A DNA stretch of 41,489 bases, taken from the NCBI GenBank assembly GCA_021777225.1, contig JAJYDQ010000039.1, positions 1 to 41,489 of the forward strand. The letters run 5' to 3'. Within the stretch, counting starts at the first letter, position 1. Each line of letters starts with the position of its first letter. The position numbers were made by a program, and so were the translations under genes. The notes under the pieces are model-generated. The model was given only the letters and a program-made list of their open reading frames with translations. It was not told the DNA's origin and ran no database searches. Of this stretch, positions 10,212 through 19,241 are shown one piece after another. This DNA comes from Deltaproteobacteria bacterium (GTDB lineage: Bacteria; Desulfobacterota; Desulfomonilia; Desulfomonilales; Desulfomonilaceae).

Positions 10212-10428
10212 ATTGCGCTTTAATCACAAAGACATTTGCGAAAGGGCAACGTTCCCAATAATTTTGTTTTTTGAAATTTCCCTATCAGTTTCGGGGCCAA
10301 AGTTGCTCCGTTATGACTAAACGCCGCCAGTATTGGAAGCTCTTGAAACGATCCCCCAACAAATTTTTGAAGATGAGATATTGCGAGTTCAGGACACATT
10401 AAAACCAATTTTTCATTGATATTAGATA

Positions 10429-10848
10429 TTATTTCTTGTCACCTTCGGCGCGCATTACCTGAAAATAACCTGGCGAGGATTCGACATCAGGTTTTGTTCT
10501 ATCCGGATGAGTGTTAATAACCATCCAACGCCAAGAGCCTGCGACATCAGGTGTAAATTCAAAAACTTTACGTCCCTTGGGCACTTTGAGCAAAACATAT
10601 GTCCCTGACGGTCTTATGAAAACTATGAAAAATCCTTCTCCACCGGGTTGATCATGATTACACGTCCATCTGAAAATACCTGCGTTTCCCAGCTCAATCG
10701 CTGAACAATCCAAAAGTTCAGGTTTGCAAATTCTGTCTTCGCCAAGTTCGTCGCAAAAGATGGGCGCCGCCGGCAACAAAAGGCAAAAAGCTAATAGGGT
10801 TACAGAAGATCTAGATAATCTAGACTTGTTGATCATTCTAAGGTCCAT
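10429..10848 (-). CDS. Secreted hypothetical protein with beta-sandwich-like domain
   Basis: A 139-residue protein with a signal peptide (hydrophobic core about 16-27, cleavage near Ala-Pro-Ile-Phe-Cys). The mature part has four Cys (at about 32, 41, 48 and 62) that may form disulfides in the periplasm, and strand-like segments ending in SWRWMVINTHPD, reminiscent of an Ig-like or blood-group of periplasmic beta domains. I do not recognise the family. Start ATG 10848 has no strong ribosome site; Met5 is an alternative. A 262-base spacer separates it from degP, so co-regulation with the protease is possible but not shown. Confidence 0.68.
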   Translation of the reverse strand: MDLRMINKSRLSRSSVTLLAFCLLLPAAPIFCDELGEDRICKPELLDCSAIELGNAGIFRWTCNHDQPGGEGFFIVFIRPSGTYVLLKVPKGRKVFEFTPDVAGSWRWMVINTHPDRTKPDVESSPGYFQVMRAEGDKK

Positions 10849-11145
10849 AAATTACCATCAAACCTTCTACAAAAACTTAAACTAATGGGCGTTAATTTGC
10901 AACAATTATAAGACTTATTTATATCTTCCATGGTTTACAGTTGCCTGATGGGCGACCCTTGATTTTGTCAATTTATTACTATACAAGCTTAATTACCTTT
11001 GAATACTACATTTCTCATAATGACAAAAGAATTTATCACATAATATAATGAACTTGCTACATTCTTTCAAAGCTACACGATAATTGTGCGGCGCTATCTC
11101 AATCACGTTGAAGGCGCATTGCGTAAACCAATGAGGAAGTGACCC
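10849..11145. other. Divergent AT-rich spacer
   Basis: About 297 bases between the secreted protein gene and the hydrolase gene. It must hold both promoters, but no element stands out clearly. Confidence 0.4.
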
Positions 11146-12024
11146 ATGGAATTCAACGTCATACGTGTTATGTTTAATAAACTAATGGAAGCTCTTAGAA
11201 TGGATAAGACACCTGAAAGCTTTTCTCGTGTGGATCCCATTGGATCACGTGAAGTAGAGCCGTTTTCTCTAATGTCTGACGGCATCAAGTTACAGGGAAA
11301 TATTTTTTTCCCCGTAAACAGGCCTAATATGCAATATCCCGCTATAATCATTTGTCACGGTATTCCAGGAAGCGGAGCGGCCAGACCAACTGATGATCCC
11401 GGGTACGAAGGACTCGCCAAGGATTTTACCTCCATTGGGTTCGCGGCGGTAATTTTCAACTTCAGAGGCTGTGGGGATTCGGGTGGAGATTTTGACATGA
11501 TGGGTTGGTCCAGAGACCTCGATGCTACACTGGACAGGATAATGAACACCCCTTTTATAGATCCCACCAGGATAATTCTGGTAGGTTTCAGTGGAGGAGG
11601 CGCAGCGGCCATTCATGTCGCGGCCGACAATCCAAATGTTTATGGGCTTGCAGTCGTTGGAACTCCTTCAGATTTCGAAATTTTCAAGAAAGATGTTTCT
11701 ACAATTATAAGGGATTTCAAAGAGAGGGGAATTATTAGAAATCCCGACTTTCCGTCCAACCCTGAAAAATGGTTAAACAGTTTTTCTGAAATTGAACCAA
11801 AGAAGTGGATTGCCTTCTTTAAGGGAAAAACACTCTTGATATTGCATGGCGACAACGACGAATTGATACCTGTGGAACAGGCGAAGGAACTTTACAGAAA
11901 TGCTCCTGCGGGCATTGCCCGACTCGAAATCATACCGGGCGGAAGCCATCGGTTAAGACTCGACAAACGGTGCGTGGACGCTTTAAAAACCTGGTCTCTG
12001 GAATCATTGGGCTGGAAACGGTAA
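11146..12024 (+). CDS. Alpha/beta-hydrolase, serine esterase/peptidase-like
   Basis: A 292-residue cytoplasmic protein (no signal peptide) with the full alpha/beta-hydrolase layout: the oxyanion-hole motif HGIPGSG at 71-77, nucleophile elbow GFSGG with Ser149, acid Asp238 (HGDNDELIP, Asp236 is the alternative) and base His268 (GGSHRL). FNFRGCGDSGG at 105-114 is typical of esterases, dienelactone-hydrolase-like proteins and acyl-peptidase relatives. Start ATG 11146 has GAGGAAG about 6 bases upstream. The AsmA-like gene follows 57 bases later on the same strand and may be co-transcribed. Substrate unknown. Confidence 0.88.
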   Translation: MEFNVIRVMFNKLMEALRMDKTPESFSRVDPIGSREVEPFSLMSDGIKLQGNIFFPVNRPNMQYPAIIICHGIPGSGAARPTDDPGYEGLAKDFTSIGFAAVIFNFRGCGDSGGDFDMMGWSRDLDATLDRIMNTPFIDPTRIILVGFSGGGAAAIHVAADNPNVYGLAVVGTPSDFEIFKKDVSTIIRDFKERGIIRNPDFPSNPEKWLNSFSEIEPKKWIAFFKGKTLLILHGDNDELIPVEQAKELYRNAPAGIARLEIIPGGSHRLRLDKRCVDALKTWSLESLGWKR

Positions 12025-12081
12025 AATGTAATTGGGAGTGTGCTCAAACCAGTTTATAAAAGAAAGTAAAACAAACCAACG

Positions 12082-15000
12082 ATGAATCTCTTTAAAAAGA
12101 TAATCATAGTGATTGTAACCGTTTGTCTGGTCATCGGGATCGGTTCCTTCCTTATAGCCAGATTCCTGCCTGAAAGTGATTTCCTGAAAGGCGTTATCGA
12201 AAACAAGCTAAATGAAGTAACTGGTCAGAAAGCATCAATAGGGTCGGTTCAGGTTCGACTTGGTTTTCCTTCGCTGATCAATGTAGTTGTACAAGACATT
12301 GACCTAAAGGACATAAACAGCCGGGAACTTTTTTATTCAGGCTCCATGCGTCTAAATGTGGGGATTTGGAGCCTGCTTACAGGAAACCCATCTCTGAACG
12401 ATTTGAAAATATCATCAGCCAGACTCAAAGTTTACCGTGACTCTTCCGGTAACATCGAGAGTGTATTTTCCAGGAAAACGGCGGGAGTTACCGAGGGACC
12501 TGCGCCATTACGGCCGGAACAACCCCTGGAGTCCGGGAAAGAGACACCGCTACCTGGAACCGCTCCCGCGCCCTCATCCCCTAAGGTTGAGGCTGCACAT
12601 AAGTTGTCCTGGCCTATCAGGCATATTGAAATAGAATCATCACAGATTACGTTCGAAGATTCGTCTGTTGGATTGGGAAAACCTATCCTAACATCATTTG
12701 AAAACATTGGCGGCAATATCAACAGACAGGACAATGTGTTCGATTTCCAGGTAGATGGGACACCTAATTGCCCAGGCGTGGAGAGTTCCAAATTGGCGAT
12801 AGGAGGTTCAATCAAGGTTGGCCCGGAGTTATCTTCCATCGAGTTCGCCGACATAAATTGCAACCTGGACACGGTTAAACTGATTGATCCCTACTTTTTA
12901 CCCCGGAAAGTGGTCCCATGGATTAGCAAACTTGAGATCAACAAACTTACTTTAAACACTCATATCAGGAAGGGCGACCACACGCGGATTGACTTTTCGG
13001 CGGGTGTTTTTCAAACAAAGGATTCCCCAGGATTACGATTCACGGCTTCAGCGACGTTGACCCCTGACTTCACTAGGATCGAAGGGTTACGCCTCAAAGG
13101 CGTTTCAGATGACGTCCAGATTGTCAACATGGAAAGAGTTGTACCAAAGGAAGTCCTTGATCAGTTTGGGCCTGGCGGTTCAATTAACATCAGTTTCGAA
13201 GGATCATGGTCGAGTGAAGCAGGGTTGTCCATCGCAGGATCGGCTGGGCTCCATGATTTCCCCACTCCCGGGAAATATGCTTTCCTCGGCAAACAACTTT
13301 CAACTTCGATGGCCTTTGAGCTTACATCCGACTCATTGGTGGTCAAGGAATTGAAGCTTCAAAACGAATCTTCCAGCAGTCTGATGTCAATAAAAGGAAC
13401 TTTGAATAACCCATTTGCCGGTGATCGATCTTTAGACCTTCATGCGAGGGTCAATTGTGAGGGGGCTTGGCTTTCACATCTGGGGATGAGTTCATACAAG
13501 GACCTTATCTTACGTGGCCCTATCCCAGTAGATGTTCATTTGAAGGGCGTCTCAAAGGACCTCAAGGTTGATCTCGATGTTGACCTCTCTGGCTCAGCAC
13601 TGTCCCTTAAGTCGGTTTTTGAAAAGGAAATGGGTGTAAAAGCAAGGCTTGAGGCTCACACCGCTGTGTCCCTGGATTCGTCCAAACCATTATCCAGTGT
13701 TTTGAAACATATGGACGTTAAATTCAAGGCCCAAGACGCCATTATAAAATTAACAGCGGGATTTCAACCTATCGCAAATTGTCCTTTAAGTTTGGACGCT
13801 GAATTAACAGGTTCAAAAGGCATGTATGATCTTAAGAATTTCTCTATGAAGATATCCCTTCCCGGTAACAAACACACCCTGATTTTTGCAAAGGGCTATG
13901 TCAGCAGGTTAAATTCTCAAGCTCCCGACCTGAATATCGAAGGCAATTTGAATCTTAACCGCGAATTGGTAAATCTCCTGGGCTTACCTTCAAAAGCTTC
14001 GGTCGATATGGCTGGCGGCGCCAGTTTAAATTTTAGAGTTACCGGTTCCCCAAATTCTTTGAAATGGTCATTAGGCGCGCCACTTAAAGGCGCCAGTTTC
14101 ACAATTGGCGACTGGTTTGTCAAAAAAGCGGGTGTTGATCTTGATGTAACATTGTCGGGAACTCGAACACCTGGTGAAATTCACATTGGTCGGGCAAGGA
14201 TCAAGTCACCAGGATTCACTGGTGTAGCATCCGGAGAAATTGGCAATAAACCCGGAGCGTCCAATTCGTTCAAATTGGATGTGGATGAAGCTGAAATAGG
14301 AGCCCTGGCTGGTTTGTTTCCATCACTGAGACAATCCGGTTTTTCCGGACCGATTCGCGGGTCTCTGGAGTTTAACGGCCCCGGCCGTGGAATCCCAATA
14401 AGTGGACAGATCCAGCTCATGTCCGTCAATTACAGACCGCACAAGAGCCCTATAACTTTTGAGAAAGTCGCTGGGACTGTCTATTTAAAGGGACATTCTA
14501 TTGATAGTGATCAGATTAAAGGCTACGTTCACGGGACGATAGACGCCCCTGTAAACGCGTCGTTGAAACTTTCCGGACTAGAAAACTTTGGATCTATGAA
14601 TGGAAAGATATCTCTTTCGGCCGGACCTGGAAAGCTTTCTGTTGACAGATTGAGATCTGTTCTTAATCAAGCCCGTTCTCTCATTGAACCATTCTTGAAT
14701 GGCAACGGGGAAGTAAAGAGGTTCAATCCTTTTGAACTCAAATCAGCTACTGCGGACCTTACGATAGATGCTGGAACATTAAGAACGGACAATGTCCGGA
14801 TCAGGGCGTCCGGACTTTCCATCGGGGCAATTGGCAGTGCAAACCTGAAATCGCGCCAAATTGACATTCTTAGCTACATTAGAACCTCGGCGGCCCCATT
14901 GTCAGCTATCGGAACAATTCCTGTGGTTAAGGACATTATCAAGAAAAATGAAGGGCTGTTAAAGATGACCGGACTGGACAAGGAACTTAAAAAGCTGGGT

Positions 15001-15174
15001 ATTGAGAAAAACCAAGACCAGCAGCCAGATAAACGGGAACAAACTAACAAGGAACAGGAATTGAATGTTATCGTCAAAATAGCAGGTTTGTGGGCTGAAC
15101 CAACACTCATGCCGGTCCTGGAAACCGCCATTCCACGCAATCAGGTTAATCAATTAAAAGAGTTATTGAACTGA
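12082..15174 (+). CDS. Large AsmA-family inner-membrane-anchored envelope protein
   Basis: A 1030-residue protein with one N-terminal membrane helix (about 6-27) and a very long periplasmic region of repeated beta strands. The N-terminal domain (KLNEVTGQKASIGSVQVRL) matches the AsmA start, and the C-terminal AsmA-like module contains DLTIDAGTLRTDNVRI and the membrane-proximal stretch near the end. AsmA-like proteins such as AsmA, TamB and YhdP are beta-groove bridges thought to carry phospholipids to the outer membrane or to affect protein assembly there. A Pro-rich insert at about 140-170 (APAPSSP) is probably a flexible linker. A charged Gln/Lys-rich stretch lies near 985-1005. No strong ribosome site precedes the ATG. 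Specific subtype is uncertain. Confidence 0.85.
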   Translation: MNLFKKIIIVIVTVCLVIGIGSFLIARFLPESDFLKGVIENKLNEVTGQKASIGSVQVRLGFPSLINVVVQDIDLKDINSRELFYSGSMRLNVGIWSLLTGNPSLNDLKISSARLKVYRDSSGNIESVFSRKTAGVTEGPAPLRPEQPLESGKETPLPGTAPAPSSPKVEAAHKLSWPIRHIEIESSQITFEDSSVGLGKPILTSFENIGGNINRQDNVFDFQVDGTPNCPGVESSKLAIGGSIKVGPELSSIEFADINCNLDTVKLIDPYFLPRKVVPWISKLEINKLTLNTHIRKGDHTRIDFSAGVFQTKDSPGLRFTASATLTPDFTRIEGLRLKGVSDDVQIVNMERVVPKEVLDQFGPGGSINISFEGSWSSEAGLSIAGSAGLHDFPTPGKYAFLGKQLSTSMAFELTSDSLVVKELKLQNESSSSLMSIKGTLNNPFAGDRSLDLHARVNCEGAWLSHLGMSSYKDLILRGPIPVDVHLKGVSKDLKVDLDVDLSGSALSLKSVFEKEMGVKARLEAHTAVSLDSSKPLSSVLKHMDVKFKAQDAIIKLTAGFQPIANCPLSLDAELTGSKGMYDLKNFSMKISLPGNKHTLIFAKGYVSRLNSQAPDLNIEGNLNLNRELVNLLGLPSKASVDMAGGASLNFRVTGSPNSLKWSLGAPLKGASFTIGDWFVKKAGVDLDVTLSGTRTPGEIHIGRARIKSPGFTGVASGEIGNKPGASNSFKLDVDEAEIGALAGLFPSLRQSGFSGPIRGSLEFNGPGRGIPISGQIQLMSVNYRPHKSPITFEKVAGTVYLKGHSIDSDQIKGYVHGTIDAPVNASLKLSGLENFGSMNGKISLSAGPGKLSVDRLRSVLNQARSLIEPFLNGNGEVKRFNPFELKSATADLTIDAGTLRTDNVRIRASGLSIGAIGSANLKSRQIDILSYIRTSAAPLSAIGTIPVVKDIIKKNEGLLKMTGLDKELKKLGIEKNQDQQPDKREQTNKEQELNVIVKIAGLWAEPTLMPVLETAIPRNQVNQLKELLN

Positions 15175-15301
15175 ACGAATGAACCTAAAACCATTATACG
15201 GAATTTTTCTCATCATTGGACTTGAACAGGCTTTCAGTGTTCTGAAGATTTGAACAAAAATCAACCCTGTTTTTGTCGCAATTTTCAGATCTCATTTTAT
15301 C

Positions 15302-15330
15302 TTGACACGATCATGTGATTTGAGTAATTC
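15302..15330 (+). promoter_or_regulatory. Candidate sigma-70 promoter for paaK
   Basis: Perfect TTGACA at 15302-15307 followed after 17 bases by TAATTC at 15325-15330, about 70 bases before the preferred paaK start. The -10 element is weak. Confidence 0.4.
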
Positions 15331-15401
15331 TTTGAATTAAACAGCTTTCCTATATGTTCTTTTCAAAAAAAATACCACCGCATGTCTTGAGGAGGCCCCT
15401 G

Positions 15402-16700
15402 ATGTTTAAGAAGTACTGGGACGAAAAGTTCGAAACCATGAACGACGGAGCGATGAAAAAATTTCAGTTGGAAAAACTGAAAGAAACTGTCAAATGGGTT
15501 TATGATCGCGTTCCGTTTTACAAAAAAGCCTTTGACAATCAGGGGGTGAAACCTTCTGACCTTCAAGAACTTGCAGACCTTGCGAAATTTCCGTTTACCA
15601 TAAAGACTGATTTACGTGACAATTATCCGTTTGGGCTTTGCGCAGTCCCCATGGCTGACGTTGTCAGAATACACGCGTCGTCGGGCACTACCGGAAAACC
15701 TATCACCGGACCATATACGGCAGAGGACCTGGACCAGTGGACTGAGTGTATGGCAAGAGGCCTTTGGGCCCAGGAAGTTCGGCCGGACAGCATCCTTCAA
15801 AACGCATACGGCATGGGACTCTTCACAGGTGGACTTGGATTTCATCAAGGCGCTTTAAGGATTGGGTGCGCCGTAGTTCCTTCCGGGGCGGGCATGACTG
15901 AGAGGCAGGTTATGTTAATCCAGGATTTCGGTACTACCGCCCTCTGCTGTACCCCCTCTTATTGCCTGACCATAATCGAAAAGGCAGAGAAGATGGGGGT
16001 GGATATTAAGAAAACCGCTCTAAGGACTGGACATTTTGGGGCCGAACCGTGGAGCGTAGAGATGCGAAACGACATTGAAGGTCGAGGCGGGATTCACGCT
16101 TATGAGCATTACGGCCTTACTGAATTGGGGGGACCCGGGATTTCATTTACCTGTGAGTTCTATCAGATTCATGTAAATGAAGACCACGTATACCCCGAAA
16201 TCGTTGATCCTGAAACATTGCAACCGGTACCTGAAGGCGAAGAGGGCGAACTGGTTTTTACAGCGCTACAAAGAAGGGCCATGCCGATGATTCGGTACAG
16301 GACTCGTGACATATGTTCGTTAAAAAGGGAAAAATGCCAATGTGGCAGGACCCTCATTACGATGGACAAAATCCTCGGAAGGTCCGACGACATGATGATA
16401 ATAAGTGGCGTTAACGTCTTCCCGTCGCAGATAGAAACAGTCCTGATGGAATTCCCAGAAGTTGAACCCCAATACCAGATCAGGCTTAGCAAAAAAGGTT
16501 ACATTGATCATATAACGGTGGAAACAGAGCTTAAAAAGCACTTGTATGATGAAGGCAAGTCAAAAATTGACACTATTTCCAAAAGCATTTCAACCAGGAT
16601 ACATCAAATTATTGGTATAAACGTTCCTGTTACAGTCGTACCTCCTGAAACAATTGAACGTAGCATTGGCAAGGCCAAACGTATCATTGACGAAAGATGA
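15402..16700 (+). CDS. paaK: Phenylacetate-CoA ligase (PaaK-type AMP-forming)
   Basis: Activates an aryl acid, typically phenylacetate, to its CoA thioester with ATP. From ATG 15402 it is 432 residues, the usual PaaK length; AGGAGG lies 6 bases upstream, so the longer frame from 15354 is not used. Motifs: N-terminal FYKKAF, the ATP loop SSGTTGKP at 93-100, YGLTELGGPG around 225-234, the Asp-containing RYRTRDI, and the C-terminal SIGKAKRI with the adenylation lysine. A Cys-x-Cys pair (CQCGR) before GRSDDMMII is typical of the family. In anaerobic bacteria such ligases often pair with indolepyruvate:ferredoxin oxidoreductase to use aromatic amino acids, but no such genes are in the window. Confidence 0.92.
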   Translation: MFKKYWDEKFETMNDGAMKKFQLEKLKETVKWVYDRVPFYKKAFDNQGVKPSDLQELADLAKFPFTIKTDLRDNYPFGLCAVPMADVVRIHASSGTTGKPITGPYTAEDLDQWTECMARGLWAQEVRPDSILQNAYGMGLFTGGLGFHQGALRIGCAVVPSGAGMTERQVMLIQDFGTTALCCTPSYCLTIIEKAEKMGVDIKKTALRTGHFGAEPWSVEMRNDIEGRGGIHAYEHYGLTELGGPGISFTCEFYQIHVNEDHVYPEIVDPETLQPVPEGEEGELVFTALQRRAMPMIRYRTRDICSLKREKCQCGRTLITMDKILGRSDDMMIISGVNVFPSQIETVLMEFPEVEPQYQIRLSKKGYIDHITVETELKKHLYDEGKSKIDTISKSISTRIHQIIGINVPVTVVPPETIERSIGKAKRIIDER

Positions 16701-16728
16701 TATTTTCTGACAGACAATCGTAACGATT

Positions 16729-16764
16729 CACAAAGGGAACATGCCTAAATATGTTCCCTTTGTG
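16729..16764. terminator. Perfect 14-base hairpin between convergent paaK and TPR gene
   Basis: Arms 16729-16742 and 16751-16764 are perfectly complementary (CACAAAGGGAACAT and its reverse complement) around an 8-base loop. It sits between two converging stops and should work in both directions; the T-rich 3' side of the stem (CCCTTTGTG) serves weakly as a T tract. Confidence 0.75.
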
Positions 16765-16773
16765 TAATATGTC

Positions 16774-18405
16774 TTAACGATTCACAAAAACTCTGGCTCT
16801 CCAGGAATCCTGCCGTGCCTTTTCCTGATCTCCCAACGCGTTGAAACATTGGGACCTCAAAGCGTAAACCTCCCCACTATATGGATTGACCCCTACCGCG
16901 CAATCAAGGTCGTCCAATGCCTCCGGAAAATCCCTCAGTTCAACGTAGAGCTTTGCCCTCTTGATCCTTGCCTCGAAACTGTTGGCGTCTATACTCAAGG
17001 CTCGGGAGTAAGCTTCTACGGCCTGATCGTAATTAAGATCGGACATTTGAACATCACCAATTGTTATGTAGGCCGGGACATACGACGAATCCTTATCCAA
17101 AGCCAATTCCGCTTTTTCTAAAGCCGCTTTCCTGTCACCTTTTCTAAGCAAAGCCTCAGCCAGAATCTGGTAAGGGGAAGGATCATCTGGAGTTTGGCGG
17201 ATTGCTTCATCAAGGTCCTGTATCGCACGTTCGAGTTGCTGTTCACTGAAATACAAACTACCTCTGAGCAAGAGGGCCTGATGGTTCTTCGGGTCACTGG
17301 CCAGAGCGGTGTTCAGGTCCGACATGGCTCTATCCCCTCTAGCCATAAGCTTGAATATATAGGCCCTTCTGATGAGCAACTGAGGGTCATCCCCCCTGAG
17401 TTCAATGGCCTTGTTAAGGTCGCTTAGTGAAGCAAGTAAGTTTCCCGTGTCAAATTGAAGCACTGCTCGGTTGATGAATGGAAGGGGATTTTCAGGATCC
17501 AGTACTATGGAATGGGTTAACTTTTCCAGTGCCTCAGGATATCGTCCCATGGCCATCAGGACTGTGCCCTGGTTTAAATACAGGATGGGATCATTCGGGT
17601 CGGCGGCCTCGGCTTTTTCATAATCTCTCAGGGCCTTTTGTGGTAGCCCTAAGACTCTGTTAGTCTCGGCTCTATACCAATATATTTCCTTCAAATCCGG
17701 GTCCAACTGAAGAGCCATGTCAAAATCAGCCAGCGCCTTTTTCGGATCAGAGGCCTTCAGATATGCGAAACCACAACGGAATAATGCCTGCGCATTCTTG
17801 GGATGAAACCTTAGAAGGCTATCCAGCTCCTGTATGGCTGCTCCATAATTTTTTTCCTCAATGTCAATGGCCGCTCTCCCAAAGTATGCCCCTTCGTGTT
17901 GTTCATCAATTGTTTGGCTTTCATCAAACAGTTTACGAGCCTTGTTGAAATCTTTTGTGAAAAAATATGCAAGCCCCATCGAGGAAATCAGATAGGCGCT
18001 CTTGTGTCCTCCCTGCAACACCTTGTTGAAGTCTTCCAGGGCTCCCTTATAGTCGCCCATTCTGATTTTTAGGCGTCCCCTGGTTTCCAGGACATCCAGC
18101 AGGTTTGGGTCGCGCTTCAACACTTCGTCATAATCCGCAAGGGCTAAATCAAGGTCTTCCGAACGATCCCTGACCCGCGCTCTCAACAACAGGGCCTTTT
18201 TGTTGTCAGGTTCAAGATTGAGTCGTCGTTCCAGGATCTTGGACGCCTGATCCAGGTGGCCCTCTTCCAGCAACTTCCCAGCTTCGGTCAGACTATAATT
18301 ATTAGATTTTGAGCAACCAGATGCAATAAGGCCCAATAATCCGAGTAAAACAATAAATGTTTTGGTGGTTGATCCCAGATTCAAAACCTTGAATGCTTCC
18401 ATCAT
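16774..18405 (-). CDS. Tetratricopeptide-repeat lipoprotein
   Basis: A 543-residue protein with a lipoprotein signal (hydrophobic core about 16-28, lipobox IASGC with Cys31). The rest is about 14-15 tandem TPR units of 34 residues, with the usual Ala8/Ala20/Pro32 pattern (for example KALADFDMALQLDPDL). TPR solenoids are protein-protein scaffolds; a lipid anchor places this one on the periplasmic side of a membrane. Most units carry the ALxDxxxAxxLDP consensus, so they look like recent duplications. No enzymatic domain is visible. The start has two adjacent Met codons and only a weak ribosome site. The partner is unknown; envelope assembly or secretion are typical settings for such proteins. 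Confidence 0.9.
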   Translation of the reverse strand: MMEAFKVLNLGSTTKTFIVLLGLLGLIASGCSKSNNYSLTEAGKLLEEGHLDQASKILERRLNLEPDNKKALLLRARVRDRSEDLDLALADYDEVLKRDPNLLDVLETRGRLKIRMGDYKGALEDFNKVLQGGHKSAYLISSMGLAYFFTKDFNKARKLFDESQTIDEQHEGAYFGRAAIDIEEKNYGAAIQELDSLLRFHPKNAQALFRCGFAYLKASDPKKALADFDMALQLDPDLKEIYWYRAETNRVLGLPQKALRDYEKAEAADPNDPILYLNQGTVLMAMGRYPEALEKLTHSIVLDPENPLPFINRAVLQFDTGNLLASLSDLNKAIELRGDDPQLLIRRAYIFKLMARGDRAMSDLNTALASDPKNHQALLLRGSLYFSEQQLERAIQDLDEAIRQTPDDPSPYQILAEALLRKGDRKAALEKAELALDKDSSYVPAYITIGDVQMSDLNYDQAVEAYSRALSIDANSFEARIKRAKLYVELRDFPEALDDLDCAVGVNPYSGEVYALRSQCFNALGDQEKARQDSWRARVFVNR

Positions 18406-18700
18406 TACCTAAACCTTAGAGGAAGACCGCGTGAAAAGGATGAACATGCCGCCAGTCTAGAAACGCCTAACAGTTTTGTCAATCCGTCTTGACACAGGCC
18501 TGAACGATAATCTCAACAGTAGGCACTATCACTATAAATAGCATTTTAAAATCAGTATTTTATAAAAAATATATATTTCATGACATGAAACACTATTGAT
18601 TATATATTAATATTATGTACTAATATACACCATCATTTAACGGACCATGTTCGACGCTACCTGATGGCGCCGGGCTACAAGATCTACAGGGAGTCGGCGC
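18406..18700. other. AT-rich divergent spacer
   Basis: About 295 bases, very AT-rich around 18540-18630. It must hold promoters for the TPR gene and the small membrane protein. A TTGACA occurs at 18489-18494 but without a good -10 at the right distance. Nothing else stands out. Confidence 0.4.
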
Positions 18701-19174
18701 ATGCAACCTATCTCAGAAACTCTCTCGCAATTACAGGTATTTTTTCAATTGAACTTCCTGCTTACAGGACTTGAAATGTCTTCAATGTGGGTGTTCATAA
18801 TACGTTCACTGGTTTTTCTGACATGCTTGACTGGTTGTGTTTGGGGAGTGTTTAAAATTGCGCTAAAGACGCTGGATGTGGTTCAAGCGCTTGTTTCAGC
18901 TCTAGGACCTCTCCCAAAGTCGTTTTTCCTTTTACTGATATTAATCCTTCCTTTGTCGGATAACAGTATCGGTGGAAGATGGATCGGTTACATTCTTCTG
19001 ACGCTGTCAACGACAGTGTTAACCATCGCGACTGCGCTTACGGTGACAATGTGGAAGTATGGAGTTGATCAGACATTACGTGTGATTAATTTCTTCCGAT
19101 CCAGATCCAGGTCCTCCGAAGGGTCCAACATGCCGGAACAATGCTTCACGGAAAATATTAAGTCAACCCTATAA
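18701..19174 (+). CDS. Small integral membrane protein, unrecognised
   Basis: A 157-residue protein with about three hydrophobic helices (near 28-50, 70-85 and 92-118) and a basic Ser/Arg-rich tail (FFRSRSRSSEGS) that should be cytoplasmic. GGGAG lies 7 bases before ATG 18701. No family is recognised. It stands alone, converging with the DUF1573 gene; a weak hairpin (19185-19209, nine-base arms with one mismatch) lies after its stop. Confidence 0.65.
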   Translation: MQPISETLSQLQVFFQLNFLLTGLEMSSMWVFIIRSLVFLTCLTGCVWGVFKIALKTLDVVQALVSALGPLPKSFFLLLILILPLSDNSIGGRWIGYILLTLSTTVLTIATALTVTMWKYGVDQTLRVINFFRSRSRSSEGSNMPEQCFTENIKSTL

Positions 19175-19184
19175 GAACAATGCG

Positions 19185-19209
19185 GGCGGACTATTACAAA
19201 TAATCCGCC
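19185..19209. terminator. Weak hairpin between convergent genes
   Basis: Arms GGCGGACTA and TAATCCGCC pair with one mismatch around a 7-base loop. There is no T tract. It lies between the stops at 19174 and 19242. Confidence 0.35.
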
Positions 19210-19241
19210 GACTGCAGATTCCCCATCAAATTGTCTTACAA

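Noticed and set aside
10220-10408. 62-residue minus-strand ORF upstream of degP
   Set aside because: No ribosome site, no domain, and it covers the likely degP promoter region.
15354-15401. Longer paaK start at 15354
   Set aside because: AGGAGG precedes ATG 15402 at ideal spacing and the family begins there.
18489-18494. TTGACA as promoter of the membrane protein at 18701
   Set aside because: No -10-like box at 16-18 bases and it lies over 200 bases upstream.
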